Assembly (NCBI GenBank): GCA_965214975.1
Contig: OZ244055.1
Span: 3,472,001 to 3,536,000 of the forward strand
Source of the DNA: JAJEBT01 sp965214975
Lineage (GTDB): Bacteria > Pseudomonadota > Alphaproteobacteria > MPNO01 > UBA830
Direction of reading: 5' to 3'
Length of the DNA: 64,000 nucleotides
Shown: positions 51,629 through 60,242 of the stretch, piece after piece
Numbering within the stretch: position 1 is the first letter of the stretch
Layout: every line of letters begins with the position of its first letter
The notes under the pieces: model-generated
The model's input: only the letters and a program-made list of their open reading frames with translations
Database searches by the model: none
What the model was told of the DNA's origin: nothing
Translations under genes and position numbers: made by a program

Positions 51629-52659
51629 GCGCCGTCCGCCCGATGGAGAAACGTGGCGTCGCCGTAGGAATAGAACCTGTAGCCCCGCGCGACGGCATGG
51701 GCGTAGGCGGCCTTCATCCTCTCGAGCCCGGCGAAGGCGGAAACCAGCATGAACAGGGTGGACCGCGGCAGGTGGAAGTTCGTCATCAGCATGTCGACCG
51801 CGCGGAAGCGGTAGCCCGGCGTGATGAACAGGTCGGTCTCGCCGGCGAAGGGCCGGACGACGCCGTCCCCGCCCGCGGCCGTCTCGAGGAGCCGAAGCGA
51901 CGTGGTTCCGACCGAAAGCACGCGGCCGCCGGCCTCGCGGGCGGAAGCGATGGCGCCCGCCGCGGCCTCGCCGATCTCGCCCCATTCGGCATGCATGCGA
52001 TGGTCCGCGACGCGCTCCGCGCGAACCGGCAGGAACGTGCCGGCCCCCACGTGCAGCGTGACCGTCACGATGCGGACGCCGGCGTCGCGGACGGCCTGCA
52101 GCAGCCGTTCGGTGAAGTGAAGGCCCGCCGTCGGCGCCGCCACCGCGCCCCGGCGCGCGGCGTAGACGGTCTGGTAGTCGTCGGCGTCCTCCCGCGTCGC
52201 GCCGTCCGGTCTGGACACGTAGGGCGGAAGCGGCATCTCGCCATGTTCGTCGAGCGCCGAAGCCAGCCGTTCCGGGCGGTCGAAGGCCAGCACGACCTCG
52301 CCGCGCCCGCCGCGGGAGAGCACCCGGGCCTCGAAGTCCTCGGCGAACGCGATGACGTCGCCTTCGGCAAGACGCCGCGCCGGACGCGCGAACGCCCGCC
52401 AGACCCCCTCCCGTTCGGCCTTGTGAAGGGTCACCTCCACCAAGGCGTCCCGGCGGCGGCCGCGCAGGCGCGACGGAATGACCCGCGTGTCGTTGACGAC
52501 GGCGACATCTCCGGCGCGCAGGAGCGACGGCAGATCCCTCACGGTTCGATCGGCGAACTCCGCTCCGACCTCCAGCATGCGGGCCTGGTCGCGGGGCCGG
52601 ACCGGGCGGCCGGCGATCCGCTCGGGCGGCAGGGCGAAATCGAACGCCTCCGTCAGCAC
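51625..52659 (-). CDS. queA: S-adenosylmethionine:tRNA ribosyltransferase-isomerase
   Basis: 344-residue enzyme that builds epoxyqueuosine from SAM and preQ1-tRNA. Family stretches are FDFALPPERIAGRPVRPRDQARML (in pieces) at the start, VVNDTRVIPSRLRGRR, AAPTAGLHFTERLL and LMTNFHLPRSTLFMLVSAFAG. Its stop overlaps the tgt GTG. A membrane-anchored gene of unknown function precedes it by 28 bases. Confidence 0.95.
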   Translation of the reverse strand: MLTEAFDFALPPERIAGRPVRPRDQARMLEVGAEFADRTVRDLPSLLRAGDVAVVNDTRVIPSRLRGRRRDALVEVTLHKAEREGVWRAFARPARRLAEGDVIAFAEDFEARVLSRGGRGEVVLAFDRPERLASALDEHGEMPLPPYVSRPDGATREDADDYQTVYAARRGAVAAPTAGLHFTERLLQAVRDAGVRIVTVTLHVGAGTFLPVRAERVADHRMHAEWGEIGEAAAGAIASAREAGGRVLSVGTTSLRLLETAAGGDGVVRPFAGETDLFITPGYRFRAVDMLMTNFHLPRSTLFMLVSAFAGLERMKAAYAHAVARGYRFYSYGDATFLHRADGA

Positions 52660-52687
52660 GTCCGGTGCCCGGCCGAAACCGCCGCGG

Positions 52688-53176
52688 TCAGTCTTCCCAT
52701 AGTTCCATGACGACCTTCTCCACCTTGGCGAAGACCTCGTCGCGTTCGATCGCCGGATGTTCCGCCTGCTCGTCCTCGCGCGTGCGGTTCAGGCCCCACT
52801 CGAGAACGTGCTGGCGGATGTCGTCGTCGGAAAGAATGAACCTGAGGAGGCGGTTCTGGACCGCGACCGGCGGGTCGTCCTCCCCCGTCCTCATGCGGAT
52901 GACGGTTCGGAGATAGGCCACGGTGTCGAGAATGAGCTGCGCCTCCTCCTTGCTCCACAGCCGCGACGGCTCGAAATTGTTCCGCTTCAATTCCTGCATC
53001 TGCTCCCGGGTGATGCTTCCCGGGGTGCCGAGTCGGGGCATCGTCGAGGGGGACTCGTCGCCGGTCTGCAGCTGCTGGAGCTGCTGGCGCTTTCGCTCCT
53101 TCATCAGCCGCAGGCGGCGCATGAACAGGAAGACCGTCAGACCGATGACGGCCGCGAAGATCAGGTTCTCTCCCAT
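52688..53176 (-). CDS. Small membrane-anchored protein of unknown function
   Basis: 162 residues. One N-terminal hydrophobic helix (LIFAAVIGLTVFLFM) is followed by a basic RRLRLMKERKRQQ stretch and a soluble, charged helical part; no domain was recognised. It likely faces the cytoplasm, anchored by residues 4-20. The ATG at 53176 begins the normal hydrophobic stretch. It is in line with queA-tgt-queG, but the role need not be linked to queuosine. Confidence 0.65.
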   Translation of the reverse strand: MGENLIFAAVIGLTVFLFMRRLRLMKERKRQQLQQLQTGDESPSTMPRLGTPGSITREQMQELKRNNFEPSRLWSKEEAQLILDTVAYLRTVIRMRTGEDDPPVAVQNRLLRFILSDDDIRQHVLEWGLNRTREDEQAEHPAIERDEVFAKVEKVVMELWED

Positions 53177-53226
53177 GTCCGGATCGCCTTTCTCTTTCGA
53201 CGGCGCGGAACCCCGGTCCGGCGGCC

Positions 53227-54237
53227 TCAGCCGGCCGGAGAGACCGCGAAGGCCTCGGCCAGAAGCTCGTAGGATCTGAGCCGCGCCTCGAACCGGTCGC
53301 AGATGGTCACGACCACGACCTCATCGACGCCGTAGCCCCGCGCGAGCGCCGTCACCCGTTCATGCACCTGTTCCGGGCTGCCCGCAATGGTACGCTCGCG
53401 ATTGCGCATGACAACGGCCATCTCGCGGTCCGTGTAGGAGTGGTTCCGCGCTTCCTCGACGGTGGGCACCGGCGCGGTCCGTCCGGAATGGAGCCTGAGA
53501 AGCCAGAGATCCCGGCTCCAGCGCAGATCGAGCGCCTCTTCCTCGGTGTCGGCGCAGATGACGAAGACGCCGATCGATCCGGCCGGCTCGGCCAGCTGCC
53601 CGGAAGCCCGGAAATGCCTCCGGTAGGCCTCCATCACCGGCTCTCCGCCCCTGGCGTTGATGAAATGGGCGAACGAGAACGCGCAGCCGAAATGCGCCGC
53701 GTAGGCCGCCGACTGATCGCTCGACCCCAGAAGCCAGAGCTCGGGAACCGTCGGTCCGCTCGGCATCGCGTCGACCTGCCGGAAGGGATGGCCGTCGGGC
53801 AGGCCGCCGGCCAGCCAGGCCTGGAGATCCCGGATCTGGGCGGGAAAATGCTCGATGCCGAGAGCCCCGGGACCGTGCGCGAGCGCCTGGGCGGTCAGCC
53901 CGTCGGAGCCCGGCGCCCGCCCGATCCCGCAGTCGATGCGCCCCGGATGAAGGGCCTCGAGCACGCGGAACGTCTCCGCGACCTTGAGCGGGGAGTAATG
54001 GCTGAGCATGACGCCGCCGGACCCGACGCGCAGCTTCCGGGTGCGCCGCGCGACCTCCCCGATCAGGATTTCCGGAGCCGAACCCGCGAGTCCGCCGGTC
54101 GAATGGTGCTCGGCAAGCCAGTAGCGGTGATAGCCGAGACGGTCGCAGAACTCCGCGAGCTCCAGGGTTTCGGCAAGCGCGTTCGCCGGCGTGCAGCCGG
54201 CCCGGATCGGACTCTGGTCGAGAACGCTCAGTCGCAT
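53227..54237 (-). CDS. LLM-class flavin-dependent monooxygenase
   Basis: 336-residue luciferase-like protein of the MsnO8/YhbW-like group (single-component, FMN/F420 type not clear). Typical motifs are YHRYWLAEHHSTGGLAGSAPEILIGEVA (in pieces), SGGVMLSHYSPLKVAETFRVLEALHPGRID (in pieces) and WLLGSSDQSAAYAA. The ATG at 54237 gives the common MRLSVLDQSPI start. It is divergent from the imuA cassette with about 210 bases between. Substrate unknown. Confidence 0.9.
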   Translation of the reverse strand: MRLSVLDQSPIRAGCTPANALAETLELAEFCDRLGYHRYWLAEHHSTGGLAGSAPEILIGEVARRTRKLRVGSGGVMLSHYSPLKVAETFRVLEALHPGRIDCGIGRAPGSDGLTAQALAHGPGALGIEHFPAQIRDLQAWLAGGLPDGHPFRQVDAMPSGPTVPELWLLGSSDQSAAYAAHFGCAFSFAHFINARGGEPVMEAYRRHFRASGQLAEPAGSIGVFVICADTEEEALDLRWSRDLWLLRLHSGRTAPVPTVEEARNHSYTDREMAVVMRNRERTIAGSPEQVHERVTALARGYGVDEVVVVTICDRFEARLRSYELLAEAFAVSPAG

Positions 54238-54391
54238 GGCGCCACGCTTCGACGCGCCGTCGCGGCCGGCGCGGGATGCATCGGGAGAAAGAAGCCGTTC
54301 CGGCGGAACGGTCCGCGTTCGATACAGGCGAGGCCTCGACAAATCAATGCCGGCCGACGCAACCGGAGGTCTTGACGGCGCGGTTCCGGGG

Positions 54392-54425
54392 TTGACATTC
54401 GCCGGACTCTGAACATTATTCGAAC
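54392..54425 (+). promoter_or_regulatory. LexA-controlled promoter of imuA-imuB-dnaE2
   Basis: A perfect TTGACA -35 (54392-54397) is followed at 16 bases by CATTAT (54414-54419, four of six). Overlapping the -10 is GAAC-ATTATTC-GAAC (54411-54425), the alphaproteobacterial SOS box (GAAC-N7-GAAC). LexA bound here would block the polymerase. The imuA start is 24 bases downstream, with AGGGAG as ribosome site. Confidence 0.88.
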
Positions 54426-54448
54426 AAACATGCAAGGGAGACCGGCCG

Positions 54449-55243
54449 ATGGAGGACGGGGATTCCGGATCCGGGACGCTCGCCGAACTGCGCCGCCGCA
54501 TCGGGAAACTGGAGCGCCGACCGGCGGATTCCGGGGCGGAGCCGCACGGCCGCGGGCCAGCGGCGCCCTGGCGCCTTTCCCTCGGGCCGGTCGACGGCGC
54601 TCTGCCGCATGGCGGCCTGGCGCCGGACGGGGTGCATGAAGCCGCGGGCCGGCGGGACGTCGACGTCCCGGCGGCCGCCGCGTTCCTCGCGGCTCTGCTG
54701 CGGCGTTTCGAGCGCCGCGACGGACGCGACGCCGTCCTGTTCTGCCAGTCCGCCGACCGTTTCGGACGGTTCCACGCTCCGGGCTGGCGGGCCCTCGGCC
54801 TCGATCCGGGGCGCTTCGTCGTCGCCCGCCCCCGGCGCGGCGGGGACGTTCCCTGGATCCTCGAGGAAGGTCTCCGTGGCGCGTGTCTCGCCGCCGTGGT
54901 GGCCGTGGCCGGAAAGATGGACTTCACCGCCAGCCGCCGGCTCTCGCTGGCGGCGCGCGAAGGCGGCACCCCCGCCCTCGTGCTGCGTCTCGACGGCATC
55001 GACGCGGCCAGCGCCGCCGCGACGCGCTGGCGCGTTGCGGCCCTGCCCGGCGGCCGCGACCCTTTCGACGCCGACGCCTTCGGCGCGCCGCGCTGGCGTC
55101 TCGAACTGAAGCGCTGCCGCGGCGGGCGGCCGCGCTGCTGCGATGTGGAGTGGAACCATGAAACGGGTGATTTCCGTATGGCTGCCGCGGTGGCCCACGG
55201 ACCGGCTGCGCCGGACGGGGGCGGGAACCGCGCGGCGGCATGA
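54449..55243 (+). CDS. imuA: ImuA (SulA/RecA-like damage-mutagenesis protein)
   Basis: 264-residue member of the ImuA family, first gene of the SOS mutasome. Family points are VDGALPHGGLAPDGVHEAAG, DAVLFCQSADRFGRFHAPGW (in pieces) and LALREG-like SLAAREGGTPALVLRLDGID. It resembles RecA but has no complete Walker A, as usual. It is expected to act with ImuB and DnaE2 in error-prone repair. Its end overlaps the imuB start by 86 bases. Confidence 0.85.
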   Translation: MEDGDSGSGTLAELRRRIGKLERRPADSGAEPHGRGPAAPWRLSLGPVDGALPHGGLAPDGVHEAAGRRDVDVPAAAAFLAALLRRFERRDGRDAVLFCQSADRFGRFHAPGWRALGLDPGRFVVARPRRGGDVPWILEEGLRGACLAAVVAVAGKMDFTASRRLSLAAREGGTPALVLRLDGIDAASAAATRWRVAALPGGRDPFDADAFGAPRWRLELKRCRGGRPRCCDVEWNHETGDFRMAAAVAHGPAAPDGGGNRAAA

Positions 55244-56669
55244 GGGCGGACCTCTGGCGCTCGTCGCGCGCGGGCCTCGCGGACTCCGGTTGTCGGCGGT
55301 CGATTCCCTCGCCGCCGCGGAAGGGATCGAGCCCGGCATGCGGCTTGCCGACGCCCGTGCCCTTCTGCCCTGTCTCGAGACGCGCCCGGCGGATCCCGAA
55401 GCCGACCGCAGGGCCCTCGAACGGCTCGCCTCGTGGTGCCTGCGTTTCACGCCCTGGAGCGCCGTGGACGGCGATGCCGGAATCCTGCTCGACGTCACGG
55501 GATGCGCGCATTTGCACGGCGGCGAGGAGGCAATGACGGGTGCAATCGCGTCACGCCTTTCCTCCCTCGGCCTCGAGGCCGGAATCGGCCTCGCGGACAC
55601 GCCGGGGGCGGCCTGGGCGCTGGCCCGTTTCGCGGACCGGTCCCGCCGCATCGCCTTCCCCGGACGCGCCCGCGAGGCGCTGGAGGAACTGCCCGTGGAA
55701 AGCCTGCGGCTTCCGTCCGGAACGTCCGCCTTGCTGCGCCGTCTCGGCCTGACCACCGTCGGCGCGCTGGACCGCATCCCGAGGGCCGCGCTCGCCCGGC
55801 GTTTTCCGTCGGCCGGCGATGCCGTTCTGGCTCGTCTCGACCAGGCGTTCGGGCGGCGCGGCGAGCCGATCTCCCCGCTGGCTCCGGCGCCGGTTTTCGC
55901 GGAAACCCTGCAATTCGCCGAACCGCTTCCGGAAACGGGCGGGCTGCTGGCGGCCGCCGCGGAACTGGTGGCCGGACTCGAGGCCCGGCTGCGGAGCGCG
56001 CGCCAGGGCGCCCTCGCCCTGTCGCTGCGCTTTTTCCGGATCGACGGCACCTCCGTCCGCATCGACGCCGCGCCATCGCGCGCCACCCGGGACGGCGGCC
56101 ACCTCCTGCGCCTGCTTGCCGACCGGATCGGGACCGTGGATCCGGGGTTCGGCATCGACGCCGCGGCATTGCACGCCCTCCACGTCGAGAGCCTCGAGGA
56201 CGAGCAGTTCCCCCTGCTCGGCCGAAAACGCGACGGGGACGGCCTCGGGCGCCTGATCGACCGCCTGGCCGCGAGACTCGGCGCGGACGCGGTCTTCCGT
56301 CTGGAACCCGTCGGGAGCCACGTTCCCGAAAGGGCGGAACGGCCCGCGCCCGCGGGCCGGGCCCCGGCTTCGTGGCCGCGGCGTTCGCCGCTCCGCCCGT
56401 TCCTGCTGCTGGAACCGCCGGAACGGGTGGCCGAAGGCGCCGGGCCCGCCGACGGGCCGCCGCCGTTCCTCGTCTGGCGGCGGGGGAGACACCGCATCGC
56501 CCGGGCCGCCGGGCCGGAACGGATCTCTCCGGAATGGTGGAAGGAGGACGGAGACGTCCGGGACTACTACCGCGTCGAGGACGATGGCGGATTCCGCTTC
56601 TGGATATACCGGGAAGACCGTCCCGGCGACGGACCCCCGCGCTGGTTTCTCCACGGATTCCACGGCTGA
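55158..56669 (+). CDS. imuB: ImuB (inactive Y-family polymerase-like protein)
   Basis: 503-residue Y-family-related protein, hub of the mutasome. The normal catalytic acids are absent: the N-terminus reads KRVISVWLPRWPTDRL where active polymerases have a DxDxFY, and the second site reads SAVDGDAGILLDVTG in place of SxDE, as in known ImuB. A helix-hairpin-helix part follows (LRRLGLTTVGALDRIP), then a C-terminal tail ending in the WFLHGFHG type. The ATG at 55158 follows GGAG. It links to the beta clamp and DnaE2 in other bacteria. Confidence 0.9.
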   Translation: MKRVISVWLPRWPTDRLRRTGAGTARRHEGGPLALVARGPRGLRLSAVDSLAAAEGIEPGMRLADARALLPCLETRPADPEADRRALERLASWCLRFTPWSAVDGDAGILLDVTGCAHLHGGEEAMTGAIASRLSSLGLEAGIGLADTPGAAWALARFADRSRRIAFPGRAREALEELPVESLRLPSGTSALLRRLGLTTVGALDRIPRAALARRFPSAGDAVLARLDQAFGRRGEPISPLAPAPVFAETLQFAEPLPETGGLLAAAAELVAGLEARLRSARQGALALSLRFFRIDGTSVRIDAAPSRATRDGGHLLRLLADRIGTVDPGFGIDAAALHALHVESLEDEQFPLLGRKRDGDGLGRLIDRLAARLGADAVFRLEPVGSHVPERAERPAPAGRAPASWPRRSPLRPFLLLEPPERVAEGAGPADGPPPFLVWRRGRHRIARAAGPERISPEWWKEDGDVRDYYRVEDDGGFRFWIYREDRPGDGPPRWFLHGFHG

Positions 56670-56675
56670 TCCGGC

Positions 56676-59600
56676 ATGCCGGCCTACGCGGAATTGCAGG
56701 TGACGAGCAATTTCAGTTTCCTGCGCGGCGCATCCCACCCCGAGGAACTGGTGGAGCGGGCGGCCCGTCTGGAGCTGGCCGCCATCGGCCTCGCCGACCG
56801 CAACACGCTGGCCGGCGTCGTGCGCGCCCATGTCGCGGCGAGACGGGCGGGCATTCGCTTGCTGGTCGGCGCCCGGCTCGATCTCTCCGACGGACCGCCC
56901 TTGCTCTGCTACCCCGTGGACCGGACCGCCTACGGTCGTCTCTGCCGGCTGCTCACTCTGGGCCAGGGACGCGCCGGCAAGGGCGGATGCCTTCTCGCCC
57001 TCGACGACGTCAACCGCCACGCCGAGGGGCAGATCCTGATCGCGGTCCCGCCGCCCGCGCTGTCGGACGACGGTTTCCCGGCCGCGCTCGCGAAGCTGCG
57101 GCGCGGCAGGCCCGCCTCGCTCCACATCGCCGCCGCCATGCCCTTCCGGGGCGACGACCGCGCACGGCTCAACCGGCTCGAGACGCTCGCCGGACGGACC
57201 GGCGCGCCGGTCGTCGCGACCAACGATGTCCACTACCATGCGCCCGGACGCCGTCCCCTTCAGGACGTGGTGACGGCCATCCGCAAGCGCGTGACCGTGC
57301 AGCAGGCCGGGCACGCGCTCGCCGCCAACGCGGAGCGGCATCTCAAGTCCCCCGACGAGATGGCGCGGCTGTTCCGAGGCCACGAAGACGCGATCCGGCG
57401 CACCGCGGAAATCGCCGGGCGCTGCTCCTTCAGCCTTGACGAGATTGCCTGCGACTACCCCGACGAGCCGGTGCCCGAGGGCACGACTCCGCAGCGGTTT
57501 CTGGAGAGGCTGTCCTGGGAGGGGGCCGCGAGACGCTTCCCCGACGGCGTGCCGGAAAAGGTCCGGCGGAGCCTCCGCCACGAGCTCGGGATCATCGACC
57601 GGCTCGGCTACGCCCCCTACTTTCTCACGGTGCACGACATCGTGCGCTTTGCCCGGGAAAGGGGAATCCTGTGCCAGGGGCGGGGATCGGCGGCGAACTC
57701 GGCGGTCTGCTACTGCGTCGGCATCACCGCGGTCAGCCCGGTCGAGATCGAGCTTCTGTTCGAGCGGTTCGTGTCCGCCGCCCGCGACGAGCCGCCCGAC
57801 ATCGACATCGACTTCGAGCACGAACGCCGCGAGGAAGTGGTCCAGTTCCTGTACGAACGCCACGGACGCGAGCGCGCGGCTCTCGCCGCCGCCGTCGTGA
57901 CCTACCGGGCGCGAAGCGCCGTCCGGGATGTCGGGAAGGCCCTGGGGCTTTCCGGGGACGTCACCTCCGCCCTCGCGGGCACGGCATGGGGCGGCCACGA
58001 CGCCGGGTTTCCCGACCGGCGCGTCCGCGAGGCCGGTCTCGACCCGGCCGACCCGCTGCTGCGCCGCGTCCTCGGGCTTTCGGCGGAGCTGGCAGGGTTT
58101 CCCCGGCATCTGTCCCAGCATGTCGGCGGGTTCGTGCTGACCCGGTCGCCGCTGTGCGAGATCGTGCCGATCGGCAACGCGGCCATGCCCGAACGGACCT
58201 TCGTCGAATGGGACAAGGACGACCTTCGGGCTCTCGGTCTCATGAAGGTCGACGTTCTCGCCCTCGGCATGCTGACCTGCCTGCGCAAGTCCTTCGAGCT
58301 TCTGCGCTCCGCGAAGGGGATCGACCGGACGCTGGCGAGCCTGCCGCCGGACGACGCGGAGGTCTACGACATGCTGTGCCGCGCCGATTCCGTCGGCGTT
58401 TTCCAGATCGAGAGCCGCGCCCAGATGAACATGCTGCCGCGTCTGAAACCCCGTTGCTTCTACGATCTGGTCATCGAGATCGCGATCGTCCGGCCCGGCC
58501 CCATACAGGGAAACATGGTGCATCCCTATCTGCGCCGGCGCGACGGACTCGAGCCGGTCATCTACCCGGAACCCGGCGAGGAACACGGGGACAGGAACGA
58601 GTTGAGAGAGATTCTCGAAAAGACCCTGGGCGTGCCGCTGTTTCAGGAACAGGCCATGCAGATGGCCGTCAAGGCGGCGGAATTCACCGCCGACGAGGCG
58701 AACGCGCTTCGCCATTCGATGGCGACCTTCCGCCGGCGCGGCACGATGCCGCTGCTCAGGGACAGGATGGTCGGGCGCATGATCGCCCGCGGTTACGACC
58801 CCGACCTCGCCGCGCGCTGCTTCAGGCAGATCGAGGGCTTCGGCGAATACGGTTTCCCGGAATCCCATTCCGCCAGCTTCGCCCTTCTCGCCTACGCCTC
58901 GTCATGGCTGAAACGTCATCACCCGGAAGTCTTCGCCTGCGCGCTCCTGAACTCCCAGCCCATGGGATTCCACGCCCCGGCCCAGATCGTGCGCGATGCC
59001 CGCGAACACGGGGTCGAGATCCGCCCCGTCGACGTCAACGCGAGCGTCTGGGACAACAGTCTCGAGCCGGGCGGCGACGGACGTCTCGCCCTGCGCCTCG
59101 GCCTGCGCCAGATCGACGGCGCCGTCGAGGCCGATCTCGTCCCCGTCGCCGACGCGCGCGGCGCGGGCTATCGCGACCTCGACGACCTGCACCGGCGCAC
59201 CGGCCTGTCCGTGCGGACGGTCGAGCGTCTGGCCGAAGCCGACGCGTTCCGCTCCATGGGTCTCGACCGGCGGCAGGCGCTGTGGCAGGCGCGCGCCCTC
59301 GACGGCGCCGCGCCGCTGCCGCTGTTCGGGGCGCCCGTTCCCCGCGGCGGGGAACCGGAGGCCGCTCTTCCCGCGATGCCGCTGAGCGAGCACGTGGTTT
59401 CCGACTACCGCGCGCTGCGCCTGTCCCTGAAGGCCCATCCCGTTTCGTTCCTGCGGGCAAGGCTTGCCGGGCGCGGCGTCGTTTCCGCCCGCGACGTCGC
59501 CCGCGGATGCGACGGAGAGGCCGTCACCGTCGCGGGGATCGTGCTGGCCCGGCAACGGCCGATGTCGGCCAGGGGCGTCGTCTTCATGACGGTCGAGGAC

Positions 59601-59858
59601 GAGACGGGAACCGTCAACGCGATCGTCCGGCCGGCGGTCATGGAAAGATTCCGGAAGACCGCGATCGGATCCCGCCTCGTCCTGATCGGCGGCCGCATCC
59701 AGCGCGTCGACGCGGTCGTGCATCTGGTCGCCGACGGCCTGACGGATCTCACCTCCTGGCTGGATTTTCTCGGCGAGCCGGGGTCCGCGCCGCGGGCAAG
59801 CGCGCACGGGCATCCGAGGGACGTCCGCGTCATTCCGCGGTCGCGGGATTTCCGGTAG
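56676..59858 (+). CDS. dnaE2: Error-prone DNA polymerase III alpha subunit
   Basis: 1060-residue C-family polymerase, about 100 residues shorter than the replicative DnaE1. Domains in order: PHP (SNFSFLRGASHPEELVERAARL, in pieces) at residues 10-200, palm with the acidic pair in PDIDIDFEHERREE near 370 and the third acid in LMKVDVLALGML near 525, finger, helix-hairpin-helix and an OB fold near the end (VAGIVLARQRP...GVVFMTVEDETGTVNAIV). It takes part in SOS mutagenesis with ImuA/ImuB. The start is six bases after the imuB stop. Confidence 0.96.
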   Translation: MPAYAELQVTSNFSFLRGASHPEELVERAARLELAAIGLADRNTLAGVVRAHVAARRAGIRLLVGARLDLSDGPPLLCYPVDRTAYGRLCRLLTLGQGRAGKGGCLLALDDVNRHAEGQILIAVPPPALSDDGFPAALAKLRRGRPASLHIAAAMPFRGDDRARLNRLETLAGRTGAPVVATNDVHYHAPGRRPLQDVVTAIRKRVTVQQAGHALAANAERHLKSPDEMARLFRGHEDAIRRTAEIAGRCSFSLDEIACDYPDEPVPEGTTPQRFLERLSWEGAARRFPDGVPEKVRRSLRHELGIIDRLGYAPYFLTVHDIVRFARERGILCQGRGSAANSAVCYCVGITAVSPVEIELLFERFVSAARDEPPDIDIDFEHERREEVVQFLYERHGRERAALAAAVVTYRARSAVRDVGKALGLSGDVTSALAGTAWGGHDAGFPDRRVREAGLDPADPLLRRVLGLSAELAGFPRHLSQHVGGFVLTRSPLCEIVPIGNAAMPERTFVEWDKDDLRALGLMKVDVLALGMLTCLRKSFELLRSAKGIDRTLASLPPDDAEVYDMLCRADSVGVFQIESRAQMNMLPRLKPRCFYDLVIEIAIVRPGPIQGNMVHPYLRRRDGLEPVIYPEPGEEHGDRNELREILEKTLGVPLFQEQAMQMAVKAAEFTADEANALRHSMATFRRRGTMPLLRDRMVGRMIARGYDPDLAARCFRQIEGFGEYGFPESHSASFALLAYASSWLKRHHPEVFACALLNSQPMGFHAPAQIVRDAREHGVEIRPVDVNASVWDNSLEPGGDGRLALRLGLRQIDGAVEADLVPVADARGAGYRDLDDLHRRTGLSVRTVERLAEADAFRSMGLDRRQALWQARALDGAAPLPLFGAPVPRGGEPEAALPAMPLSEHVVSDYRALRLSLKAHPVSFLRARLAGRGVVSARDVARGCDGEAVTVAGIVLARQRPMSARGVVFMTVEDETGTVNAIVRPAVMERFRKTAIGSRLVLIGGRIQRVDAVVHLVADGLTDLTSWLDFLGEPGSAPRASAHGHPRDVRVIPRSRDFR

Positions 59859-60242
59859 CGGACGCCCGGGGGCGCGGGTCGGTCCTGCCGCCCGGACGGC
59901 CGGGCTTGCATTCGTCGGCCCCCGTGCGTAAATGCACCGTCGTCCTGTCCGGATCACCGGCGCCCTCCGCCTGCATCCGTCGCCCGCGCCGATCCTCGAA
60001 CGGGGCGCCGCGCCGATGCTTCGCATCGGCGGCAACCGGCATCGCGCGAGGAGCCGTCCGGCGGCCGCGAACGCCCGCCGGCCTTCGGGATGACCCGCAC
60101 GGGATCGCCCAATGCCCCGACACGGGAACCGCACCGCCCGCGCCCGGCTTTTCCGTCCCGCCGCCGGGAAAGCGCGAGCCGGATCCGGCCGCCGCTCCGG
60201 CTTCGGGCGTCCCGCAGCCTTCGCGGGACTCCGTCCGGTCCC
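59859..60242. other. Gene-free stretch after dnaE2 with hairpins
   Basis: About 384 bases with no supported gene. It holds GCCCGG-ACGG-CCGGGC (59890-59905), 31 bases after the dnaE2 stop and a candidate terminator, and a nine-base stem CGCCGATGC-TTC-GCATCGGCG (60011-60031). An open frame from 60090 runs into the MFS gene but encodes only an Arg/Pro-rich stretch. Confidence 0.5.

Noticed and set aside
54430..54639. Alternative ATG at 54430 as the imuA start
   Set aside because: It is in a different frame and gives a short arginine-rich product; the ATG at 54449 has AGGGAG upstream and opens the ImuA frame.
55551..58868. 1105-residue minus-strand open frame antisense to imuB and dnaE2
   Set aside because: No recognisable domains; typical antisense read-through in G+C-rich DNA, while imuB/dnaE2 motifs are clear on the plus strand.
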